A stretch of 64,000 bases of DNA from Novosphingobium aquimarinum (GTDB taxonomy: Bacteria; Pseudomonadota; Alphaproteobacteria; Sphingomonadales; Sphingomonadaceae). Where the stretch lies: the NCBI RefSeq assembly GCF_009746585.1, contig NZ_WRPO01000009.1, forward strand, positions 1-64,000. The letters are read 5' to 3'. Positions 17,161 through 25,850 of the stretch are shown piece by piece (positions within the stretch are counted from its first letter, which is position 1; every line of letters begins with the position of its first letter). A program made the position numbers and the translations under genes. Under the pieces are notes generated by a model that worked only from the letters and a program-made list of their open reading frames with translations, searched no databases and was not told where the DNA came from.

Positions 17161-18477
17161 TCAGGCCTCGGTCGCGACCATCGCTGCGAACGAGGCAGCG
17201 CTCATGGGCTCCGCGCGGAGGAAGCCTTGATAATAGGCGCACCCCTCGGCCGCGATGGCATCGCGCTGGTCGTCCCGCTCGATCCCTTCCGCGATGACCT
17301 CAAGATCGAGCGCCCGCGCCATCGCGACGATCGCGCGCAGTACCGCGACATCGCGTTTGTCGCGCGTGATCCCCTCGATCATCGAGCGATCGAGCTTGAG
17401 ATAATGCAGCGGGAGAAGCTTGAGGTAGCGGAAGTTGCAGAACCCGGCGCCGAAGTCGTCGAGCGCGATGCGTATGCCTTGGGCGCAGAATTCGGCCATG
17501 GTTTGCGCGGCAAGACCGATGTCGCCGATCAGCGCCTGTTCCGTGATCTCGAGCGTCAGCCGCCGGGGTGGGAATCGGCTTTCGCGCACGAGGTCGGTCA
17601 TCTGCCGGACATAGGAGCCGAACGCGAGATCGGCCGGCGTGATGTTGAGCGAAAGGCGCACATCGCCGGGCCATTCGCGCGCGGCCTCGAGGGCTTTTGC
17701 CGCGATATGGCGCGAGAGCGGCCCGATCTGGTCCGTGCGCGCGGCGATGGCGAAAAGCGAACCGGCGCCGATGCGGCCAAGCTCCGGATGGTTCCAGCGC
17801 GCCAGCGCCTCGGCCCCCGTCAACCGATCGTCCGGCAAGCTGAATTGCGGTTGGAAAAGGATTTCGATCTGTCCCCCGTCGATCGCGCCCATCAGGTCGG
17901 CCTCGAGCTCGGACGTCGTACTGCCGCGCGGAACCGCCTCCCCTCTTGCCCACACGAGATGCGTGCCCTCGCTGCGCCCGGCTTGCTCAAGCGCGTCACT
18001 GAGACGATCGTGCATCGAGGCGAATGTCTCGCCCATCAATGCTCGCACGAGCGCCACGCGCGGCGTCAGCCGCACGATTCCCGCAGATGTGTCCACCGGA
18101 CGCGCCACCGCGTCCGCAAGCTGTTCCGCCAGCAAGTGCCACCGTTCGCGGCTGCAGGCCTCGTGCGCCGCGAGTAGGAAGCTTCCTCCCGCCACGCGCG
18201 CCACGAATGTCGGGGCATCGATATCGTCCTGCGCGAAATGGACGATCCGCGCCGCGATTTCCCCGAGGACGCCATCGCCGGCGTCGGCGCCATAGGCACG
18301 GTTCACCGTGTCGAAACGCCGCAAGCTGATGAGCATCGCATGGACATGGGGTTCGCGCGTTCCGGCCGTGGCCCCTTGGCCCCACTCGTCGAACCGCTGC
18401 CGGGCGCTGTCGAGCGCCGTCAGCCCGGTCATCCGCTCTTCCAGCTTGCTCGTGATCGTATCGATGGTCGCACGCAT
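17161..18477 (-). CDS. Cyclic-di-GMP phosphodiesterase (degenerate GGDEF plus EAL)
   Basis: 438 residues. The N-terminal ~170 residues are a GGDEF fold whose signature is degenerate (AGGSFL at 96-101), so no cyclase activity is expected. The EAL domain keeps the residues needed for hydrolysis: E223 of AEALARW, N278 of NITP, E310 of LEITE, D340-D341 of LDDFGAG, K361 of LKLDRS, and a late AEGIE and YYQGFL. It should linearise c-di-GMP. No membrane segment or sensor domain is present. Start ATG 18477 (MRATIDTIT) avoids overlap with the divergent NAD kinase; 82 bases separate the two starts. Confidence 0.85.
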   Translation of the reverse strand: MRATIDTITSKLEERMTGLTALDSARQRFDEWGQGATAGTREPHVHAMLISLRRFDTVNRAYGADAGDGVLGEIAARIVHFAQDDIDAPTFVARVAGGSFLLAAHEACSRERWHLLAEQLADAVARPVDTSAGIVRLTPRVALVRALMGETFASMHDRLSDALEQAGRSEGTHLVWARGEAVPRGSTTSELEADLMGAIDGGQIEILFQPQFSLPDDRLTGAEALARWNHPELGRIGAGSLFAIAARTDQIGPLSRHIAAKALEAAREWPGDVRLSLNITPADLAFGSYVRQMTDLVRESRFPPRRLTLEITEQALIGDIGLAAQTMAEFCAQGIRIALDDFGAGFCNFRYLKLLPLHYLKLDRSMIEGITRDKRDVAVLRAIVAMARALDLEVIAEGIERDDQRDAIAAEGCAYYQGFLRAEPMSAASFAAMVATEA

Positions 18478-18559
18478 TCCTGGCCTGTATAGCATGGGCC
18501 TTGCCAAAGCGTTCAAAATTGTCGAGCCCTTCGCTGACAAGACGATCCGGGGGATGTCC

Positions 18560-19339
18560 ATGGCAGGCGATCTGAAACTGGCACTGGTCGTGTCGGACAG
18601 CCGCAAGGCGCAGGAGGGCGCGACCGCGCTCAAGGCCAGTCACAGCTGGGTGAAGCCTGCGGACGCCGACGTGCTGGTCGTGGTGGGTGGCGACGGCTTC
18701 CTGTTGCATACGTTGCATGAAATGCTGGACTGGGACCGGGTGAAGCCGTGTTACGGGCTGAACCTCGGCACGGTCGGTTTCCTGATGAACGGCCATCATG
18801 CGGGTCAGGATATCGGTGCGCTCGTCGCTGCGGCGCACCGCGTCGCGGTCCATCCGCTCGAAATGCACGTGACCACGCAGGACGATCGGGAGTTGTGCTA
18901 CCATGCGATCAACGAAGTCTCGCTACTGCGCGAAACGCGCCAGACCGCGAAGATCGAGATCCTGATCAACGGCAAAGTCCGGATGGAGGAACTGGCCGGC
19001 GACGGCATCCTGGTCGCGACGCCCGCCGGATCGACCGCCTACAACCTTTCGGCCAATGGTCCGATCCTTCCGCTGGGTTCGCGCATGCTGGCGCTGACGC
19101 CGATCAGCCCGTTTCGCCCGCGACGCTGGCGCGGTGCGATCATCCCGGAAAGCGCGGAGATCGAATTTCGCATCCATGAGCCGGAAAAACGACCCGTCGC
19201 CGCCGTCGCCGACCAAAAGGAAGTGCGCGAGATCAAATCCGTGCGGATTCTCGCATCCGCCGAAAAGGAACTGACCTTGCTGTTCGAACCCGGCTTCAGC
19301 CTGGAAGAGCGCATCTTCGCCGAACAATTCCAGGTTTGA
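18560..19339 (+). CDS. nadK: NAD kinase
   Basis: 259 residues. Motifs are VVVGGDGFLLHTLH (GGDG phosphate loop), NEVSLLRE, and AGSTAYNLSANGPI, all diagnostic of NAD kinase, which makes NADP from NAD and ATP (or polyphosphate). ATG 18560 (MAGDLKLAL) follows a GGGGG run by 6 bases. ATG 18554, two codons upstream, is equally close and cannot be excluded. It lies upstream of tRNA-Asn. Confidence 0.93.
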   Translation: MAGDLKLALVVSDSRKAQEGATALKASHSWVKPADADVLVVVGGDGFLLHTLHEMLDWDRVKPCYGLNLGTVGFLMNGHHAGQDIGALVAAAHRVAVHPLEMHVTTQDDRELCYHAINEVSLLRETRQTAKIEILINGKVRMEELAGDGILVATPAGSTAYNLSANGPILPLGSRMLALTPISPFRPRRWRGAIIPESAEIEFRIHEPEKRPVAAVADQKEVREIKSVRILASAEKELTLLFEPGFSLEERIFAEQFQV

Positions 19340-19384
19340 CGGCGCCGGCCATCCCCATTCGCGCGATTTCGCAACGGCACGGTC

Positions 19385-19412
19385 TTGCCAAACGTGTCTG
19401 CGCTGCTATAGG
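19385..19412 (+). promoter_or_regulatory. Promoter of tRNA-Asn
   Basis: TTGCCA (19385-19390) and TATAGG (19407-19412) are separated by 16 bases, 28 bases before the tRNA. A GCCCGG/CCGGGC hairpin (19422-19437) lies in the short leader. Confidence 0.65.
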
Positions 19413-19440
19413 CCCACCCCTGCCCGGGAAACCGGGCTGC

Positions 19441-19515
19441 TCCCCGATAGCTCAGCGGTAGAGCATTCGACTGTTAATCGAATGGCCGTAGGTTCGAATC
19501 CTACTCGGGGAGCCA
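19441..19515 (+). tRNA. tRNA-Asn (anticodon GTT)
   Basis: 75 bases folding into a cloverleaf: acceptor TCCCCGA/TCGGGGA, D-arm GCTC-AGCGGTA-GAGC, anticodon loop CTGTTAA with GTT, T-loop TTCGAAT, discriminator G and encoded CCA. The next 162 bases hold no recognised feature. Confidence 0.97.
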
Positions 19516-19677
19516 CTTTCTCCTATTTACGTTCTCAAGTTTTGAGAATTGCGGAGACTTCGCAGCCGGATCCAACGCCTGCGCCCCATCCCAGTAGGAA
19601 CAGCCCCCGCCAAGACAGGGCAATTTGCGATGCTATGCTGGCCGCGCAGCCCGCGAAGCTGTGCAATGGCACGGACC

Positions 19678-21432
19678 TCACGTTGAGGTCTGAAGCGGAC
19701 CTGGGCTTCGCTCACTACGGGCGATCGGCCGTGCCGCCGATCTCTTCATTCTGTGGCCGATAGCGACCGTCACGAGCAGCAGGAGCGCTGCCAGCGTCGT
19801 CCAAATTCCGGCTGTCTCCAGTGGAAGGGGTTTCCAGAACATGGCAATTTCGCTGCGGCCCGCAGGCAACTCGACTTCGGCGAGGCCGGTCAGGCGTTCG
19901 GCCCGGACAGGCACTGCCACGCCGCCGATCTCCACCGCCCAGCTCGGGAACTGAAAGATCGGCAGCGTGACCGGGCCCGCATCCGTTGCATCGACACGAA
20001 AGCGGATCGCTCCGCCACTGCGACCGATCCGGGAGCAAGTGAGGTTCCGGGCCGCGCAGTGCGCCGGCCAGTCGAAGTCGTCGCTGCGATAACCGCGTTC
20101 CGCAGCGGCGGCGGTGCGATATTCATCGAGGCCGGGGTACGGCGACAAGGTGCCGAGATGGGGCGTGAGCGATTCGCCGTCCACCAGTGCGCTCTTTGCC
20201 ACAAGGGCAGCCCCCATGGTGAGGGATGCGATGGCCGTCAGGCCCAAGACCAGCGATGACGACGATCGCCACCGTCCGATGCGCGCCCATGCGCAAACCA
20301 AGAGGAAGGGAGCCACCGGTTCGAGCAGCGTGACGAAACGATGCGGGAACTGCACGTTGCGCAGCGGGGTGTCGATCATCCACAAGGGATAGGACAGCTC
20401 GGTCGACAGGAAGATCGTGACGGCGACGATCGCCAAGGTGGGCGCGAACCACGGCGGAAGCGTCGATGCTTCCTTCTTTCGCCAAACGATCCAGAGGCCC
20501 GTACCGCAGAGCGCGAAAGAGACCAGCGATATGGGCCACTGGAAGCCGAACCAGCGAATGCCGTGAGCCGCAGCGCTCAGAACGGGCAAGCTGAAGGCAT
20601 CGTAAGGCGTATAATTCTCGCGCCATACCCCCGCTTCGATAAGACTGAGCGACCCGAAGGCCGGAAGGAGGTACCATGCCGAAAGCGCCAGCCCGCCGAG
20701 AATCGTGGCAGCCGGGCGCCAAACGGCCGAACTTCGCCAGCAGGCGACAGGCGCGCGCAGGACTACAGGCAGGCCGGTCGCGCCGATCATGATCACCGCC
20801 ATCAACCCGGTGACCGTGTGGGTGCAGATCACGAGTGAGAGCGCGCCGATCGCCACAGGATCGACCACCCGCCCGTCGAACGCCTTGGGCCTCATCAATG
20901 CCCAGTAAAGCACCGCGAGAGGCCCACCCGCGCTGGCCCAGGGATAGCCGTTGAAGCCGTTGTGCAAGAGTACGAGATTGGGCGCGAACACCGCCAGTGG
21001 CACCGCGAGCAGGCTGAGCCGTCCATACCCCCAGTCAGCGCACAGCCTCCAGGTGAACCAGCCCAGAAGAGCGCCAGCGCCGATCTCGACCCATTGCATT
21101 GCCTGCCAGACCGAACCCGTCAGCAGGTGCAGTGCCCAGACGGCGTAGTAGTAGAGCGGCGCATAATACATCAGGCCGGGCTCTCCGAGCCCTTCGTGGG
21201 CTTGGAAAGCCCAGTGCGGCCGCCACTCGCCCGCGCCGATCGCCGCGACGTATTCGCGGGCGTAATTGTAATGCACCCAGAAATCGAGATTCGGACTCGC
21301 ACGAAGAAGAACGAGATCGGGAACCTGGCTTATGAAGGCGCAGAACAAGGCGAAAGCCAATGCCAACCAGCCAGTATTACCGCTCGAAATGCTCGGATGG
21401 CTTAAGTCAGCATGGCGCCCAGGATTTCGCAT
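19678..21432 (-). CDS. Large polytopic membrane protein, unknown function
   Basis: 584 residues with about ten hydrophobic segments across the first ~430 residues, a soluble extracytoplasmic region near residues 430-540, and a final membrane helix before a basic tail. Features such as DFWVHYNYAREY and YYAPLYYYAVWALHLLTG near the N-terminus recall GT-C-type glycosyltransferases and related membrane proteins that use polyprenyl-phosphate sugars, but no catalytic signature is clear. ATG 21432 is used; a GTG at 21456 would add 8 residues, and neither has a good ribosome site. It stands alone between a tRNA and a lipoprotein gene. Confidence 0.7.
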   Translation of the reverse strand: MRNPGRHADLSHPSISSGNTGWLALAFALFCAFISQVPDLVLLRASPNLDFWVHYNYAREYVAAIGAGEWRPHWAFQAHEGLGEPGLMYYAPLYYYAVWALHLLTGSVWQAMQWVEIGAGALLGWFTWRLCADWGYGRLSLLAVPLAVFAPNLVLLHNGFNGYPWASAGGPLAVLYWALMRPKAFDGRVVDPVAIGALSLVICTHTVTGLMAVIMIGATGLPVVLRAPVACWRSSAVWRPAATILGGLALSAWYLLPAFGSLSLIEAGVWRENYTPYDAFSLPVLSAAAHGIRWFGFQWPISLVSFALCGTGLWIVWRKKEASTLPPWFAPTLAIVAVTIFLSTELSYPLWMIDTPLRNVQFPHRFVTLLEPVAPFLLVCAWARIGRWRSSSSLVLGLTAIASLTMGAALVAKSALVDGESLTPHLGTLSPYPGLDEYRTAAAAERGYRSDDFDWPAHCAARNLTCSRIGRSGGAIRFRVDATDAGPVTLPIFQFPSWAVEIGGVAVPVRAERLTGLAEVELPAGRSEIAMFWKPLPLETAGIWTTLAALLLLVTVAIGHRMKRSAARPIARSERSPGPLQTST

Positions 21433-21583
21433 CGTACTGGCAATCCACTCTGCCACAAAAGTTCGATGCGTTTTTTAGGCACGAAAGCTTGCGAAGCGTT
21501 TAAGGCCATGCCTTTGATCGGAGTATTTGCGCGCGCACCGGAAACTTGGGAAACACGCCCTCCATCCCAAGGACGATCTTTGG

Positions 21584-22528
21584 CTAAGGGCGCGGCCAAT
21601 GGAAGGTGGTGTCGCGACAGTCGATCCGGATCCATTGCTGACCGCCGCGCATGGCGGTTCCGTCATCCGGGGCGCACCGGCCGCGCAGGAAATTTTCCGG
21701 GTCATCCGGATCGCACATGCGCAGCGGATCGCCCTGCCCGCGTTCTTCGATGCACCGGCTTTTCGGGATCCATGCTTCCCAGCGCGACAATCCGTATTCG
21801 CGCGTGAAATAGAACCGCTCGATCGCGTTGTTGCTTTGCGACAGGTCGTGGTGCGCGTGATGTTCCGAGACGATCGTCGTGAGAGTCTTGCCGCTTTCGA
21901 AGCTGACCGTATGCGGCGCCTCCCAATACGCGACGATCTGCTTGCCGCCGACCCGGCTCATGCGTTCGCCGCTCGGGCACGCAGCCCGCGCATCGATCCG
22001 TTCCACAGTCATGTCCTGCCGCCGGCTTCCCGCTTCGCCAAGCGGACGATTCGGGAACAGCAACCAGCCGTCGTCCGATCCTGCCCCTGAAAGCCGCTGC
22101 TCCCCGCATTGCTGATCGTAGGTCGCGATGAACGAAACGTAATTCCCATCTTGCTCGATGATGTCGTAGCCGTCGGACGCCGGATCGAATTCGGCGGCGA
22201 GATCATCGCCCATGTGCTTGCTCACGCGCACTCGCCCCTCCGGTGTGGGCACACTCGTCACCGCCTGGTAGCGTGTGCCGCCGTAAGCCTTGTCATAGTC
22301 CGTCAGAAGAAAAGGCGGGACTTCCCCGGATTGCAGGTCACGACTTCGCAAACAGCTGGCGGGATCTTCGCCAGTCGTCGCGCCCGCTTCGTCGACGCAC
22401 ACGTTCTGAATGAGAAAGTCGGCGAGCGGCGATCGAGACTTCGCTGCGGGAGCGTCATTGGCACCGCAGGCGCCGAGCAATGCGGCGAACGCCAGAGGCA
22501 TGCGGATATAGGCCACGCCTTTGTCCAT
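21584..22528 (-). CDS. Putative lipoprotein, unknown function
   Basis: 314 residues with a lipoprotein signal: hydrophobic stretch PLAFAALLGAC with the lipobox L-G-A-C. The mature protein is rich in Cys and acidic residues (about ten Cys) and has a histidine cluster EHHAHHD. ATG 22528 gives a basic n-region; ATG 22501 would start nine codons later and also keep the lipobox. No recognised domain. It is likely anchored in a periplasm-facing membrane. It follows on the same strand the intergenic stretch 22529-22830. Confidence 0.65.
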   Translation of the reverse strand: MDKGVAYIRMPLAFAALLGACGANDAPAAKSRSPLADFLIQNVCVDEAGATTGEDPASCLRSRDLQSGEVPPFLLTDYDKAYGGTRYQAVTSVPTPEGRVRVSKHMGDDLAAEFDPASDGYDIIEQDGNYVSFIATYDQQCGEQRLSGAGSDDGWLLFPNRPLGEAGSRRQDMTVERIDARAACPSGERMSRVGGKQIVAYWEAPHTVSFESGKTLTTIVSEHHAHHDLSQSNNAIERFYFTREYGLSRWEAWIPKSRCIEERGQGDPLRMCDPDDPENFLRGRCAPDDGTAMRGGQQWIRIDCRDTTFHWPRP

Positions 22529-22830
22529 CACCGAGAACTTAGGCTTTTTGGTCGAGCACGTCATCCGATCACGAAGCGGCGCAGATTTTATTCGCGTCGC
22601 AGCGGCCTGGTGTCGGCTTGTGAAAGCCAAGAACGCATCGCGCGAAGGGCACAGAGCCTTGCATTCGCCAGCGCCAATTAGAGGTGCCACGGCGGACATC
22701 ATCGAGGACCGCTCTCTCGAACAACCGGCGAGTCCCGAATCCGAACATCCGGGGCAGCCAAACCAGATTGCGAGGCACGGCCTGCGCTATTAGCCTTGGC
22801 CCGTCCCGCAAGCGTTGCCGGTGAAACGAA
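22529..22830. other. Gene-free stretch, nothing recognised
   Basis: 302 bases between the lipoprotein start and a small rightward ORF. I see no tRNA, strong hairpin, repeat or convincing reading frame; it presumably carries the promoters for both sides. Confidence 0.5.
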
Positions 22831-22998
22831 ATGAACAATTCGACGCGAGGCTTTTTCGGTGCCGTTGTCGCGATGCTGATGCTTTCGAACTTCGGTTGGC
22901 AAGGTCTGCTGTTGTGCCTGCCGATCCTGCTCGCCGTGCCGATCGTGGCGGATGGGATCGCGCGGCTATCGCGTCGCGGAACCAACACCGCCAGATAA
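22831..22998 (+). CDS. Putative small membrane protein (55 aa)
   Basis: ATG 22831 opens 55 codons to TAA. Residues 8-40 are strongly hydrophobic (two short segments separated by NFGWQG), followed by a basic tail RLSRRGTNTAR. That charge pattern places the C-terminus inside. No good Shine-Dalgarno sequence is seen (GGTGAAA 4-10 bases upstream is weak). Composition supports a real small membrane protein, but there is no family assignment. Confidence 0.45.
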   Translation: MNNSTRGFFGAVVAMLMLSNFGWQGLLLCLPILLAVPIVADGIARLSRRGTNTAR

Positions 22999-23045
22999 GC
23001 GGTTCGAGCCGCTCGATCGCCAGCTCAATTACCGCATCGAAACCC

Positions 23046-23085
23046 CAAAACAGCAACGCCGCCCCCTGCTTTTGCAGAGAGCGGC
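23046..23085 (-). terminator. Rho-independent terminator of tRNA-Arg
   Basis: On the minus strand GCCGCTCTCTGC (23085-23074) pairs over 12 positions (two G-U) with GCAGGGGGCGGC (23069-23058) around an AAAA loop. It is followed by GTTGCTGTTTT. It begins 8 bases after the tRNA. Confidence 0.8.
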
Positions 23086-23093
23086 GGAAACTG

Positions 23094-23170
23094 TGGCGCG
23101 CCCGGAACGATTCGAACGTCCGACCCTCAGATTCGTAGTCTGATGCTCTATCCAGCTGAGCTACGGGCGC
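23094..23170 (-). tRNA. tRNA-Arg (anticodon ACG)
   Basis: 77 bases on the minus strand: acceptor GCGCCCG/CGGGCGC, D-arm GCTC...GAGC, anticodon loop CTACGAA with ACG, T-loop TTCGAAT, discriminator G and encoded CCA. Confidence 0.97.
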
Positions 23171-23180
23171 GGGAGAGGGC

Positions 23181-23209
23181 CTATTAGAAAGGCGCTTCCG
23201 CATTTGCAA
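23181..23209 (-). promoter_or_regulatory. Promoter of tRNA-Arg
   Basis: On the minus strand TTGCAA (23209-23204) and TAATAG (23186-23181) are separated by 17 bases, with the tRNA starting 10 bases after the -10. It sits within 5 bases of the end of the Nudix gene. Confidence 0.7.
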
Positions 23210-23213
23210 GCGC

Positions 23214-23660
23214 CTAAAGCAGATTGTGGAAAAGCAATTCTCTCAGACGCGCGGCGAGTGGTCGGTCGACCGGTGGCATGGCGAGCGCATCGAGATCGGC
23301 GATGTCGAACCAGTCGAATGCGTCGGCAGCGAGCGGCTCCGGCGTCCCGGACCATTGGCGGCACGCATAAAGCAGCATCGTCAAGCTCGCGGCGCCCGCC
23401 CCGGACACAATCTCATCGCTGGCGAACCCCACAACGACGAGCGCGTCGGATGGCAATGCGAGGCCCAGTTCCTCTCCTATCTCCCGCACGGCAGCGGCTG
23501 CGGGGTGTTCTCCCGGTTCGATCTTGCCACCGGGAAATTCCCATAGCCCGCCATGCATCGTTTCTGAACGCCGCCGCTGCATGAGGACACGGGATTGCGC
23601 GTCCAGCAGCGCGACAGCCGCCACCCATACCGATGTCGAGATTTTTTCCAGTTCGCCCAC
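23214..23660 (-). CDS. mutT: MutT-type Nudix hydrolase (8-oxo-dGTP diphosphatase family)
   Basis: 148 residues with a complete Nudix box, GGKIEPGEHPAAAAVREIGEELGL, whose RE..EE metal ligands are all present. The preceding RVLMQRRRSETMHGGLWEFPGG is typical of MutT/8-oxo-dGTPases, which clean oxidised nucleotides from the precursor pool. Start is GTG 23660; no strong ribosome site is seen. It lies upstream of tRNA-Arg on the same strand and divergent from the first Flp pilin. Confidence 0.85.
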   Translation of the reverse strand: MGELEKISTSVWVAAVALLDAQSRVLMQRRRSETMHGGLWEFPGGKIEPGEHPAAAAVREIGEELGLALPSDALVVVGFASDEIVSGAGAASLTMLLYACRQWSGTPEPLAADAFDWFDIADLDALAMPPVDRPLAARLRELLFHNLL

Positions 23661-23727
23661 CCAAATTAATCAATATTTTACAGGGAACCTTCATCAGAAA
23701 CGACGGTCGAATTGCGAGAGTAAAATT

Positions 23728-23910
23728 ATGCTTTCCGATATTTTGCGAAAGCTTTCGCAAGACGACAGCGGGACGTCGGCTGTGGAATACGGCCTGATTT
23801 GCGCGATGATAGTACTCGTCATGCTGGGCGCGCTACAGGGGGTCGCCGATACTACGGTCACAATGTGGATCGATATCGCAAGAGAGACCCTCGCCGCATC
23901 CCGCCACTGA
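23728..23910 (+). CDS. Flp family type IVb pilin (divergent copy)
   Basis: 60 residues. A short basic leader LRKLSQDDSG precedes TSAVEYGL, giving the prepilin peptidase site G|xxxxEY, and a hydrophobic helix (LICAMIVLVMLGALQGV) follows. It is less canonical than its neighbour, with a cysteine in the helix. Flp pilins are cleaved and assembled by the tad machinery, none of which is nearby. Located 110 bases upstream of a second Flp gene. Confidence 0.85.
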   Translation: MLSDILRKLSQDDSGTSAVEYGLICAMIVLVMLGALQGVADTTVTMWIDIARETLAASRH

Positions 23911-24020
23911 CCGATTAAGCTTATTTCAAGAAATCTCCCCTAGTTCGAAGCCTGTCCGCGCTAAGATTTTTCGAGACGGACCGGGTACCGAAGACAGATT
24001 ACTTCACCAGGAGACACACG

Positions 24021-24200
24021 ATGAAGTTCATGAAGAAGCTCCGCCGCGATGAAGCCGGCGCGACCGCCATCGAATACGGCCTGATCGCCGCTCTTATCGC
24101 GGTTGCCGCGATCGTCGCCATGCAGGGCCTCGGCTCGCAGCTGAGCACGACGTTCACCACGGTGAAGACGAAGATGGCGAGCGAAGACGGCTCGTCGTAA
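24021..24200 (+). CDS. Flp family type IVb pilin
   Basis: 59 residues, starting at ATG 24021 with AGGAGA 8 bases upstream. MKKLRRDEAG|ATAIEYGL contains the prepilin peptidase site with E+5 and Y+6, followed by the helix IAALIAVAAIVAMQGLG and a short tail ending SEDGSS. This is the major-pilin type of the tad system. It is followed by a strong terminator, so it is probably transcribed alone or with the upstream copy. Confidence 0.92.
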   Translation: MKFMKKLRRDEAGATAIEYGLIAALIAVAAIVAMQGLGSQLSTTFTTVKTKMASEDGSS

Positions 24201-24227
24201 TCGACAGCACAATCGTTCCAAAGATCG

Positions 24228-24260
24228 GGCGGCAGGAGCAATCCTGCCGCCTTTTCTTTT
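24228..24260 (+). terminator. Rho-independent terminator after the Flp pilin gene
   Basis: GGCGGCAGGA (24228-24237) pairs perfectly with TCCTGCCGCC (24242-24251) around a GCAA tetraloop, followed by TTTTCTTTT. A textbook terminator for a highly expressed pilin gene. Confidence 0.92.
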
Positions 24261-24295
24261 GCCTGCAGCGGTTGAGCGATCGAGCTCCAACGCGC

Positions 24296-25813
24296 TTAGT
24301 CGGTAACGATCTTAACCTTGCTACCCGCCCCAAGCCGCGAATTGGCCGAAAGATTGTTAAGCACGAGGAAGCGCTCAAGCTTGGCATTGTCGAACGCCAT
24401 GCGCGCCGCCAGAGTCTGCATTGTGTCGCCAGGCCTTACAGTCACGACGTCGAGCCGCTTGGGCTTGACCGCGCTGGCTTCGCTTGCCGAAATGCGGCGC
24501 ATCGAGCGGAACATGGGATTGAACACCCCGGCGCCGCCTGCCTGCGTGATCGTCACGAAGTGGTAAGCCTTCCCGCCTCCGAAATCATAGGCGAACACGA
24601 CGACGTCGAGCGGGCCGTTGCTCCCCTGCACGCGCGCGGTGCCATAAGCGGCAGGCAAGCCGTTCACGGTCGTACGCTCGATGTTTTGCGGGGTAATTCG
24701 CTGATTGCCCGATGAAAGCTGGCCGAATGCCGTGGTCACATAATTCGTCAGGTTGCCGTCGAAGCTTGCGGTCGTGAATTCCGCCTTGCCCGATTCGCCG
24801 CTGATCGAGACCGAGCGCGTACCATTGACGAGATAGAAGCCGTTGGGCGCTTCGAAGCCGAGGCGCAGGTCGGGATGGATGAACCGCGCGCCTTCGATCA
24901 TGCCCTGCTTGGGATCATCGCCGTAGATCAGCCCGTCGATCCGCGTGAGAAAGGTATCCCGATTGGTCATGCCCGTGGCGTTTGGTCCCGCCTGCGCGAG
25001 AGCGGCGCGCACGCGCGATGCGGGGTCGGGGTGAGTCGAAGCCCAGGCGGGGACTTGATTTTGCGAGCCGCGCAGCTGCGCCTCGAGGGCATTTTGCCGA
25101 GCCAGACTTTCCAGCACGCTCGACATCGCGCGCGGATCGTAACCGGCGCTGCGCAGGTACGAGATGCCGAGATTGTCGGCCTGGGTTTCCTGTCCACGCG
25201 AATATTGCAGTGTCAGCAGCTGCGAGCCTTGCGAGAAGACCTGCTGCCCCAGTCGGCCGAAGGAGCTGTCGCCCAGAACCACGCCGGACAGGATCGAGCC
25301 CAAGGCACCCAGGATCGAATTGCGAGTCGCCGCCTTCTGCCGCTTGGCCGAGTGGCGTGCCGCGACGTGGCCGATCTCATGGCCGAGCACGCCCGCGAGT
25401 TCGGCTTCGTTGTTCATCAGCGCAGTCAGCTGGCGAGTGACGTAAACATAGCCGCCTGGAATCGCGAAGGCGTTGTTCACGGGAGAATTGAGCAACGTGA
25501 CGGTGAAGTCGCTGCGCGCGTTGCTGAGCCCGGATTGCACCGCGATGTTCTTGCCAACGGTCTCGACGTAAGCCGCCTGGGGCCCGGTAACGACACCGCC
25601 GAATTCCGCGATCAGATCGGGATGCGCCTTGGCACCCTGGGCCTTGTCGGCCTGACTGATGGTATCCACCGTCGCGGGTGTGCCCATCGTCCCTTCGCGA
25701 CTGGCCGGAGCCGTCGTGCACCCCGCGATCGCAAGCACGAGAGTCGCGCTCGTGCCGATGCTCGCCAGGGCGCGGCGAGCGCGGCGAATTTGGTTTCTTT
25801 GATTGCCAGACAT
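24296..25813 (-). CDS. M48 family metalloprotease lipoprotein with C-terminal LysM-like domain
   Basis: 505 residues. An N-terminal lipoprotein signal (TLVLAIAGC) is followed by an M48 zinc protease domain with LGHEIGHVAARH (HExxH) and the third-ligand helix SRGQETQADNLG. A region similar to the central domain of long M48 proteins comes next, and a C-terminal LysM-like module (VTVRPGDTMQTLAARMAF...NNLSANSRLGAGSKVKI). The protease is probably anchored facing the periplasm and involved in envelope or outer-membrane protein quality control, like BepA, with the LysM binding cell wall. ATG 25813 (MSGNQRNQ) is used because the signal peptide follows; the open frame extends far upstream over the recombinase gene. 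Confidence 0.87.
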   Translation of the reverse strand: MSGNQRNQIRRARRALASIGTSATLVLAIAGCTTAPASREGTMGTPATVDTISQADKAQGAKAHPDLIAEFGGVVTGPQAAYVETVGKNIAVQSGLSNARSDFTVTLLNSPVNNAFAIPGGYVYVTRQLTALMNNEAELAGVLGHEIGHVAARHSAKRQKAATRNSILGALGSILSGVVLGDSSFGRLGQQVFSQGSQLLTLQYSRGQETQADNLGISYLRSAGYDPRAMSSVLESLARQNALEAQLRGSQNQVPAWASTHPDPASRVRAALAQAGPNATGMTNRDTFLTRIDGLIYGDDPKQGMIEGARFIHPDLRLGFEAPNGFYLVNGTRSVSISGESGKAEFTTASFDGNLTNYVTTAFGQLSSGNQRITPQNIERTTVNGLPAAYGTARVQGSNGPLDVVVFAYDFGGGKAYHFVTITQAGGAGVFNPMFRSMRRISASEASAVKPKRLDVVTVRPGDTMQTLAARMAFDNAKLERFLVLNNLSANSRLGAGSKVKIVTD

Positions 25814-25850
25814 CCGAGGATCCCCATTTTCCAGTTCGATCGTCGCGCGT

